From positions 1-10,859 of the forward strand of contig DATMCM010000047.1 of the NCBI GenBank assembly GCA_035558335.1: DNA of 10,859 bases, read 5' to 3'. The notes below the pieces were generated by a model. The model was not told where the DNA came from, did not search any database, and saw only the letters and a list, made by a program, of their open reading frames with translations. The position numbers were made by a program, and so were the translations under genes. Source of the stretch: Onstottus_B sp035558335 (GTDB taxonomy: Bacteria > Acidobacteriota > Blastocatellia > UBA7656). Of this stretch, positions 5,733 through 10,859 are shown piece by piece (the first letter of the stretch is position 1; each line of letters begins with the position of its first letter).

Positions 5733-7433
5733 TCAATGGGGTACGTCGGCTGCCTGATCCTTGGCCACCTCGGCGTACGGGGTGACGGTTTTAGGGCGCA
5801 ATCGCTCGAAGCGGGTTGAAATCTGGAAGACTTCACTGAACCAGCTTGCCTTACGTTCGGCTGACCACATCTCGAGATCGCACTCACCAGCGCACTCGAC
5901 GTAGAACGTCACGCAAGCGCCCGACATCTCGCATCTCACTTGCGACACCAGTTGACCGTGTGAGCGATCCAATCCGTCGGCGATCTGCAGAATCGACGCC
6001 AGCTTCAAAAGCTTCGAACGCTGCGAGCGCTCGAGCCCGAGATAGTCTTCGTGCTCCCGCCGCGATCGGGCGTCCATCCCTTTCTTGGGCAGCGAGCCTC
6101 GATGGTATCGCACCGCGGTTGCCATTAATGCGATGTCGTTCGCGGTAAAGCCGGGCATCTCCGCGTTCTTTATCAAGTAGAGCCCGTGGCGGTGGTGGTT
6201 GTTGTGAGCGATGTGATAACCGATGTCGTGAAGCAGCGCGGCATACTCCAGCAGCTTGCGTTCCGTGCCGTCCATTCCGTGCAGCTCGTGCGTATCGTCG
6301 AATATTCGGGCGGCCAGGCGCGCTACGTGGTGAGAGTGCGCGGCATCGTAATCGTATCGCCGGGCAACCGACAACACCGATCGGGCTCGCACGTCCAATG
6401 AGGATTCATCGCCGCCAATATCCAGATACCGTGGCTGTTCCGAGCCTGACCGCTCAAGCTCTGAATTGCTCCTCGAGCTTGAGTTCGCACTCTGATGACT
6501 TCTCAGGTAGTCAATGATGACGCCTTCGCGAAGCGACCAGTCGCAACTTGTTATCTCGCGAGCCCCGACTTCCGTCATGATGCATTCGAGTAGAACGCCG
6601 CCCGCGATGATTATATCGGCTCGATCTTTTTCCAGTCCTGGCACGCGACCGCGCTGGCGTTCATCCATGCGAGCGAGGCGCCGGTTAAGCCGGGTGATTT
6701 GATCTAACGTAACCGTTTCGCCGAACGGCTCGATCTCCGCAAGAGCTTCGCCGCGGTTCGGATTCTCAGCCAGCACTGCGGCTCGCACCATATTGAGGAT
6801 CGTACCCGAAGTGCCGACAACAAAATCGTATCCACGGTTCTGGATTTCCCAGACCGCGTGCGTCAGATCGGACCTGATGCCGGTTACCAGGCGTTCGTGC
6901 TCGGCTTCTGAAATTGGGTCGGTCGAGATGAATTTCTCGGCGAGCCTCACCGCGCCGATTCGTACTGAAAACAGAAGTTCCGGCTCAACGCCCGCAGTGA
7001 TTACAAACTCTGTTGAGCCGCCGCCGATGTCGATGATCAGCGCGCGGCGGTTGTTGAAGTCGGTTACTTCGGAAACGGCTAGCGCGATCAGCCGGGCTTC
7101 TTCAAATCCGGGTAACAACAGCACGTCCAAACCGACGTCTTTGCGAACCGCATCCATAAACTCGGTGGCATTATGCGCCTCACGCACTGCCGAAGTCGCG
7201 GTGGCGATGATGAGGTCAGCGCGGTTGGCTTCCGCCATTTGTTTGTATCGCCGCAGCGTCGTCACCGCACGCTCGATCTTTTCCCTGGAAAGCATATGTT
7301 CGCGCAGACTTCCGGCCCCCAGGCGCACCATCTCCTTCTCGCGGTCGACGATTTCCGGGTGCTGGCCCTTCACCGCGCGAACGATGACCATATGAATCGA
7401 GTTGGAACCGATGTCTATTGCCGCGAGCTTCAT
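5733..7433 (-). CDS. ppx: Ppx/GppA family phosphatase with C-terminal HD domain
   Basis: Exopolyphosphatase and/or guanosine pentaphosphate phosphatase, 566 residues. The N-terminal ASKHA-fold half has the phosphate-binding loops DIGSNS (7-12) and DIGGGSTE (135-142), the acidic EE pair at 111-112 expected to activate water, and GTSGT (207-211) and AGGVLLE (277-283). A Ser/Arg/Glu-rich linker (about 311-345) leads to an HD-type domain (about 355-495) with HSHHV (366-370), the HD pair H402-D403, a His-rich HNNHHRHG stretch (410-417) and IADGLDR (484-490), followed by a short alpha/beta tail. This is the long form of the family. ATG 7433 lies 2 nt after the lysC stop, so translation is probably coupled. 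Sequence alone does not separate polyphosphate from pppGpp as substrate. Confidence 0.9.
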   Translation of the reverse strand: MKLAAIDIGSNSIHMVIVRAVKGQHPEIVDREKEMVRLGAGSLREHMLSREKIERAVTTLRRYKQMAEANRADLIIATATSAVREAHNATEFMDAVRKDVGLDVLLLPGFEEARLIALAVSEVTDFNNRRALIIDIGGGSTEFVITAGVEPELLFSVRIGAVRLAEKFISTDPISEAEHERLVTGIRSDLTHAVWEIQNRGYDFVVGTSGTILNMVRAAVLAENPNRGEALAEIEPFGETVTLDQITRLNRRLARMDERQRGRVPGLEKDRADIIIAGGVLLECIMTEVGAREITSCDWSLREGVIIDYLRSHQSANSSSRSNSELERSGSEQPRYLDIGGDESSLDVRARSVLSVARRYDYDAAHSHHVARLAARIFDDTHELHGMDGTERKLLEYAALLHDIGYHIAHNNHHRHGLYLIKNAEMPGFTANDIALMATAVRYHRGSLPKKGMDARSRREHEDYLGLERSQRSKLLKLASILQIADGLDRSHGQLVSQVRCEMSGACVTFYVECAGECDLEMWSAERKASWFSEVFQISTRFERLRPKTVTPYAEVAKDQAADVPH

Positions 7434-7435
7434 AG

Positions 7436-8653
7436 TTATTTGTCGTCGTCGAGATGAAACAAGTCGTGCACCACCGTGACCGCGCGTTCGGCGTCGCGGT
7501 CGCTCACCACACAGCTTATGCGAATTTCAGAAGTGGAGATCATCTTGATATTGATGCCGGCTTTTCCGAGCGCGGCAAACATTCGAGCGGCGACGTCAGG
7601 CTGGTCCATCAAGCTCGCGCCAATGATGCTAACCTTCGCCGCGTCTTCATCTGCAAGCACCGCTTCGGCGCCGACGCGAGCAGAAACCGCTTCAAGCGCC
7701 GAGCGAGCAGCGGCGAGGTCGCTCCGCTTTATCGTAAATGTAATGTCGTTGACCGACCGGTCTTCGTGAAATGCCTGAATGATCATATCGACAGTGATAG
7801 CGTGCTGAGCGAGCGCGCCGAACACCTCGCCGGCGACGCCCGGCCTGTCGGGCACCTTTAGAATCGCCAGCCGCGCCTGATCGCGATCGACCGTCACGCC
7901 GCTCACTTGCCGGTAGATTTCCATCTGTTCTGCTCCTGTCACCGTCGTGCCCGAGTTTTCGGGATCAAACGTATTCCTGACTCTAACCTTGATGTTGTGT
8001 TTGCGCGCAAGCTCGACCGCGCGAGGGTGCAGCACTTGAGCGCCAGCTCGCGCCATCTCGAGCATCTCTTCGTAGCGGATCTGCTTCATCAATCGCGCCG
8101 AAGGCACGATGTTGGGATCGGCGGTATAGACTCCGTTGACGTCGGTGAAGATGTCGCAAACCGAAGCTTCGAGCGCCGCTGCTAGCGCTACCGCCGTTGT
8201 GTCCGAGCCGCCGCGCCCCAGCGTCGTCGTGTCGCCTTCTTCGGTGACGCCCTGAAACCCGGCAGCGACCACGATCGATCCGTCATCTAGACAGCGGCGA
8301 ATGCGATCGGTCTTTATGTCGACGATTCGCGCGGAGGCATGAACGCTTTCAGTGGTGATGCCCAGCTGTGCGCCGGTCAACGAGACCGCACGCGCTCCCT
8401 GTTCGTTCAACGCCATCGCCAGAAGCGCGGTTGAAATCTGTTCGCCGGTTGCCAGCAACGCGTCGAGTTCCCGGCGAGACGGTGAGTGGCTCACCTGCTT
8501 CGCAAGCTTGAGGAGATAATCGGTGGTGTCTCCCATCGCCGACACCACGACGACGACCGAATCGCTGCGAGCCGCTTCCGCGACAATGCCCGCGACGTTT
8601 TTGATTCTCGCTACGGTTTTGACTGACGTGCCGCCGAATTTCTGAACGATCAT
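7436..8653 (-). CDS. lysC: Aspartokinase
   Basis: Phosphorylates L-aspartate with ATP, the first step towards lysine, threonine, methionine and diaminopimelate. The 405-residue protein has the kinase motif KFGGTS (5-10), LLATGEQIS (66-74), TLGRGGSDTTAVALA (144-158) and DVNGVYTADP (171-180). Two ACT domains follow (about 262-330 and 340-400; LAILKVPDRPGVAGEVF and VSIIGASLMDQPDVAARMF), the usual site of feedback control by lysine and/or threonine. Length and layout match the Gram-positive/Thermus type rather than the fused bifunctional ThrA type. The ATG at 8653 has no clear Shine-Dalgarno and lies 6 nt from a heptamer repeat array that fills the spacer to hom. An internal start at 7924 is annotated separately. 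Downstream ppx is 2 nt away. Confidence 0.97.
   Translation of the reverse strand: MIVQKFGGTSVKTVARIKNVAGIVAEAARSDSVVVVVSAMGDTTDYLLKLAKQVSHSPSRRELDALLATGEQISTALLAMALNEQGARAVSLTGAQLGITTESVHASARIVDIKTDRIRRCLDDGSIVVAAGFQGVTEEGDTTTLGRGGSDTTAVALAAALEASVCDIFTDVNGVYTADPNIVPSARLMKQIRYEEMLEMARAGAQVLHPRAVELARKHNIKVRVRNTFDPENSGTTVTGAEQMEIYRQVSGVTVDRDQARLAILKVPDRPGVAGEVFGALAQHAITVDMIIQAFHEDRSVNDITFTIKRSDLAAARSALEAVSARVGAEAVLADEDAAKVSIIGASLMDQPDVAARMFAALGKAGINIKMISTSEIRISCVVSDRDAERAVTVVHDLFHLDDDK
7922..7937 (-). promoter_or_regulatory. Internal ribosome binding site and ATG inside lysC (possible beta subunit)
   Basis: AGGAG (complement of 7933-7937) lies 8 nt before an in-frame ATG (complement of 7922-7924), codon 244 of lysC. 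Translation from here would give a 162-residue protein of just the two ACT domains, starting MEIYRQVSGVTV. Alpha2-beta2 aspartokinases of Bacillus and Corynebacterium make their beta subunit from an internal in-frame start at the same place in the fold. That it is used here is inference. Confidence 0.5.
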
Positions 8654-8659
8654 AGGAAT

Positions 8660-8743
8660 GGTTCAGGGTTCAGGGTTCGGAGTTTAGGGTTCAGGGTTTA
8701 GCGTTCAGGGTTCCGAGTTCGGTGTTTGTGGTTCGCAGTTTGA
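8660..8743. repeat. Array of 12 telomere-like heptamers, left arm of inverted pair
   Basis: Twelve 7-nt units follow each other without a single phase slip. All twelve have GTT at positions 2-4 and a pyrimidine at position 5; the commonest units are GGTTCAG and GGTTTAG. It begins 6 nt upstream of the lysC start codon on the opposite-sense strand, and is followed after 9 nt by an array of the complementary unit. Degeneration increases towards the centre. Confidence 0.9.
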
Positions 8744-8752
8744 AAGGCATTG

Positions 8753-8827
8753 CTAAACGAGGAACACTAAACCCAAACCCTGAACCCCAAACTCCAAACC
8801 CGGAACCCCAAATTCCAAACCTGAACC
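8753..8827. repeat. Array of 11 complementary heptamers, right arm of inverted pair
   Basis: Eleven units of the reverse-complement type (CTGAACC, CCAAACC, CTAAACC and variants), with two 1-nt phase slips (near 8773 and 8821). Together with the array at 8660-8743 it forms a large imperfect palindrome with a 9-nt centre. On the minus strand, the sense of hom and lysC, this array reads as repeated GGG/GGGG tracts. It ends 10 nt from the hom stop codon. Confidence 0.88.
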
Positions 8828-8837
8828 CCTACCGAAT

Positions 8838-10106
8838 CTACATTTCAAACACCCGCAAGACTATGGCGACCCGTCTGGTGGTCGCCTGTGCTTCTATTTC
8901 CTTCACCGCGCCGAGAAGACTTCGCTCACTCGTTTTGTGGGTGAGCAGAATGATTGTAGCCGGGCCTTGATCGGTCACGCCTCGCTGAAGCAGGCTATGC
9001 AAGCTCACCTGATGCTTCCCGAGCGCGTGACCGATGTTTCCGATCACCCCGGGCGAGTCCTCGGTTTCGAGGCGAATGTAGAATGCGCTCTGCCCGTCTT
9101 CAACCGCGCAGAGCGGCTCTATCGCCGCCTCGATCGCCGGATGAAAATACGGCGCAAAGTCGGGCAACTTGAGGGCGCTCGCCAGGTTGATCAAATCGCC
9201 GACCACCGCGCTTGCCGTTGGCATCTGTCCCGCGCCCGGACCGACCAGCATCACTTCTCCCACCGCGCTTCCGCTTATGAAGATCGCGTTGTTAGCTCCT
9301 TCAACCGAAGCCAGAAGGTGGTGAATCGGCACCAGCATCGGATGGGCCCGGACGTCCAAACAGCCCGCTCCGCGACGCGCCAGGCCGATGAGCTTTATTC
9401 GATAGCCGAACTCGCGCGCGATTGAAATGTCCATTGCCGAGACCTGCGTGATGCCCTGGCGGTAGACCGCGCCGGAATCTACAAACCGGCCGAACGCGAG
9501 CGACGCGAGGATCGTGATCTTGTAGGCCACATCGAAGCCTTCGACATCGCTGGTCGGATCGGCTTCCGCAAAACCGAGCTGCTGAGCTTCAGCAAGCGCA
9601 TCGGCAAAGCTCTGACCTCGCTCCTGCATCGCAGTCAGGATGTAGTTCGTCGTTCCATTGAGAATGCCGGCCACGCTGTGAATCTCGTTAGCTTGAAGTC
9701 CGCGCTGGAGCGTCGAGATGAGCGGAATGCCTCCTCCCACGGCGGCTTCGAACAGGACGGTCACGTTGTTGCGATGCGCAAGCGCAAAGATTTCCGAGCC
9801 GTGTCTCGCAATCATCTCCTTGTTAGCAGTGACCACGTGTTTGCCGTTCGAGATCGCTTGCTTGATCAACTCGTATACCGGGCTCACTCCGCCCGCGACT
9901 TCGATGATTATTTCGGTTTCGGGATCGTTGACCACTTCGGCGGGTTGATCGGTTATACGAATCGCGGTCAGATCGGCGTCGCGCGGCTTTGATTTATCTC
10001 GCACTGCGACCCATTTGACGCGAAACCGCGGGTCGTTGCCGAGCAGTTTTGCCACTCCGCTCCCGACCGTGCCGAGCCCGATTATGCCTACGGTGATCTT
10101 GGCCAT
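8838..10106 (-). CDS. hom: Homoserine dehydrogenase
   Basis: Reduces aspartate semialdehyde to homoserine with NAD(P)H, at the branch to threonine and methionine. The 422-residue protein opens with the Rossmann motif GIIGLGTVGSG (7-17). It continues with TANKEMIARHG (93-103), the family signature region ILNGTTNYILTAM (148-160), and DPTSDVEGFDVAYKI (183-197), which holds the catalytic acidic residues and lysine. A C-terminal ACT domain (about 340-420; FYIRLETEDSPGVIGNIGHALG) suggests feedback inhibition, usually by threonine. The start is ATG 10106 and no strong Shine-Dalgarno is visible. It lies upstream of lysC on the same strand, separated by a 184-nt spacer made of heptamer repeats, so the two steps of the aspartate pathway are probably co-regulated. 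Confidence 0.97.
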   Translation of the reverse strand: MAKITVGIIGLGTVGSGVAKLLGNDPRFRVKWVAVRDKSKPRDADLTAIRITDQPAEVVNDPETEIIIEVAGGVSPVYELIKQAISNGKHVVTANKEMIARHGSEIFALAHRNNVTVLFEAAVGGGIPLISTLQRGLQANEIHSVAGILNGTTNYILTAMQERGQSFADALAEAQQLGFAEADPTSDVEGFDVAYKITILASLAFGRFVDSGAVYRQGITQVSAMDISIAREFGYRIKLIGLARRGAGCLDVRAHPMLVPIHHLLASVEGANNAIFISGSAVGEVMLVGPGAGQMPTASAVVGDLINLASALKLPDFAPYFHPAIEAAIEPLCAVEDGQSAFYIRLETEDSPGVIGNIGHALGKHQVSLHSLLQRGVTDQGPATIILLTHKTSERSLLGAVKEIEAQATTRRVAIVLRVFEM

Positions 10107-10184
10107 TGTTCTATGAAATCGAGTTAGCCAGAGTAGCCGACAAGAGAACGGCGACGCAACTTGATCGACAATTCGCGGGACTTT

Positions 10185-10202
10185 CCACGGTGCGCGCCGT
10201 GG
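10185..10202. repeat. Small hairpin CCACGG/CCGTGG
   Basis: A 6-bp perfect inverted repeat with a 6-nt loop (TGCGCG) in the spacer upstream of hom. It is the first of several foldable elements in the gene-free stretch 10107-10681. No function is evident. Confidence 0.4.
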
Positions 10203-10222
10203 TCCATCGCCTCCTTCAGAGG

Positions 10223-10259
10223 CTTGTAAGTTGCGGCCAGGGACGGCCGCCTCTACAAG
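10223..10259. repeat. Interrupted hairpin element
   Basis: An outer stem CTTGTA/TACAAG (10223-10228 with 10254-10259) and an inner stem GCGGCC/GGCCGC (10233-10238 with 10245-10250) are separated by an asymmetric bulge (AGTT against CTC), with a 6-nt loop. This is the shape of a short dispersed palindromic (REP-like) repeat. It is unrelated in sequence to the four-copy element that follows. Confidence 0.55.
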
Positions 10260-10327
10260 GCTAGGGTGTGACTAAGGGTGGAACGCGCGGAGAACAAATC
10301 AGTTTACCAAAGTCGATGGCTGGTTGT

Positions 10328-10550
10328 TGGCCCTCCGTCAGGAGGGACATGTTTATAGATCCATTGCGAAGCGGTTCTGCCCTCCGCCAGGAGGGCCATG
10401 TTTACGTTGCGAAGCCGTTGTTTGCACGCCCACGGAGCAATGGTTTGATGTTCAATCATCTATACTTCGGGTCTGACATGGCCCTCCTGGCGGAGGGCGA
10501 GAAACACCACCACTCACATCTATAAACAGGTCCCTCCTGACGGAGGGCCA
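10328..10550. repeat. Four-copy nested inverted repeat (REPIN/MITE-like)
   Basis: Four small hairpins of the form CCCTCC-4 nt-GGAGGG occur at 10331-10346, 10380-10395, 10482-10497 and 10532-10547, the first two in one orientation and the last two inverted. They nest by sequence: 10328-10360 pairs with 10518-10550 at 32 of 33 positions, and 10379-10401 pairs with 10476-10498 at all 23. The loops carry GTCA in the outer pair and GCCA in the inner pair. A related TTGCGAAGCNGTT follows the first two copies (10364 and 10407 regions). Weak similarity of the flanks extends to about 10313 and 10568. The central 10402-10475 shows no gene. Nothing here encodes a plausible protein. Confidence 0.88.
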
Positions 10551-10642
10551 GCAGTCCAAACCGTCGATCCCGTGGAACTCACACTCTGAAGCTTCCCCTC
10601 TCTAAATCACGCCCCTACAAGCTACCTACATGAAGCCAAACT

Positions 10643-10671
10643 TTGACATACATCAACCCCACACCTAGAAT
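10643..10671 (+). promoter_or_regulatory. Strong sigma70-type promoter of the cobalamin adenosyltransferase gene
   Basis: A perfect TTGACA (10643-10648) is followed after exactly 17 nt by TAGAAT (10666-10671), which matches 5 of 6 consensus positions. Transcription would start near 10676-10680, only about 2-6 nt before the ATG at 10682. The ATG at 10670 overlaps the -10 element and so should not be in the transcript. Confidence 0.72.
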
Positions 10672-10681
10672 GAAGCGGTCC

Positions 10682-10859
10682 ATGCGAATATCAAAAGTCT
10701 ATACGAGGACTGGAGACACTGGCGAAACATCATTGGTTGGCGGCGCGCGCGTCAGTAAAGCGAGCGTTCGCGTAGAAGCGTACGGCGATGTGGACGAGGT
10801 TAACTCGATCATCGGGCTCGCGCGCGCTCGCTTGCAAGACGCCGAGATTGACGATGCGC
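10682..10859 (+). CDS. PduO-type ATP:cob(I)alamin adenosyltransferase (5' part only)
   Basis: Transfers the adenosyl group of ATP to reduced cobalamin to make coenzyme B12. The visible 59 residues begin MRISKVYTRTGDTGETSLVG and continue with RVSKASVRVEAYGDVDEVNS and IIGLARARL. They contain the ATP-binding TRTGDxGxTxL motif (residues about 8-18) and the R-V-AYG-VDE-NS block (about 30-43) that define the PduO/MMAB family. The gene runs off the right edge. ATG 10682 was chosen over the in-frame ATG at 10670 because the promoter -10 box overlaps the latter. There is no Shine-Dalgarno, which fits a nearly leaderless message. It is divergent from hom across 575 bp of repeats. Confidence 0.93.
   Translation, partial: MRISKVYTRTGDTGETSLVGGARVSKASVRVEAYGDVDEVNSIIGLARARLQDAEIDDA

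Noticed and set aside
6793..7395. A 200-codon plus-strand open frame
   Set aside because: It is antisense to the conserved Ppx domain and its Ser/Arg-rich product is typical of the complementary strand of a GC-rich gene.
8722..8970. An 82-codon plus-strand frame across the heptamer arrays
   Set aside because: Its NPNPEPQTPNPEPQ-like stretch is just the translated repeat and it runs into antisense hom.
10268..10525. An 85-codon plus-strand frame in the right-hand spacer
   Set aside because: It lies wholly over the nested inverted repeats and has no ribosome binding site or family resemblance.
10331..10547. Possible CRISPR array from regularly repeated CCCTCC-GGAGGG units
   Set aside because: There are only four copies, two inverted, with unequal spacing (about 49, 102 and 50 nt) and no cas genes nearby.
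10670..10681. ATG at 10670 as start of the adenosyltransferase gene
   Set aside because: It overlaps the -10 box of the best promoter and adds residues not needed for the family N-terminus.

Overview
The window looks like chromosomal DNA of a free-living, moderately GC-rich bacterium. I favour Acidobacteriota (Blastocatellia-like) from the feel of the proteins, the many short palindromic spacer repeats and the tRNA without an encoded CCA, but this is an inference that nothing in the sequence proves. It is mostly housekeeping DNA. I see no phage, transposase, CRISPR, toxin-antitoxin or biosynthetic cluster, and I do not think it holds a new defence or metabolic system. The unusual material is in the spacers.

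Left part (1-2019). The 5' part of a LysN/2-aminoadipate-type PLP aminotransferase lies on the minus strand and runs off the left edge, preceded by an Lrp/AsnC regulator with a good sigma70-type promoter (883-911). The pseudouridine synthase gene truA points the other way. A perfect 29-bp inverted repeat (1855-1931) fills the convergent spacer after truA.

Middle (2020-5625, all minus strand). Read in the direction of transcription this is merR-family regulator, tRNA-Pro(GGG), surE, pcm, a DedA membrane protein and a secreted SnoaL/DUF4440-like protein. The merR gene has a consensus promoter at 5597-5625. surE and pcm overlap by ATGA, and the tRNA sits inside the apparent transcription unit.

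Right-centre (5733-10106, minus strand). hom (homoserine dehydrogenase), lysC (aspartokinase) and a Ppx/GppA phosphatase with a C-terminal HD domain. hom and lysC encode two steps of the aspartate-family amino acid pathway. lysC has an internal Shine-Dalgarno plus ATG just before its ACT domains, as in alpha/beta aspartokinases. ppx starts 2 nt after lysC stops. The hom-lysC spacer is made almost entirely of two oppositely oriented arrays of telomere-like heptamers.

Right end (10107-10859). About 575 bp without a gene carry several hairpins and a four-copy, symmetrically nested inverted repeat. This is followed by a strong promoter (10643-10671) whose predicted start site leaves almost no leader before the first codon of a PduO-type cob(I)alamin adenosyltransferase, cut by the right edge.
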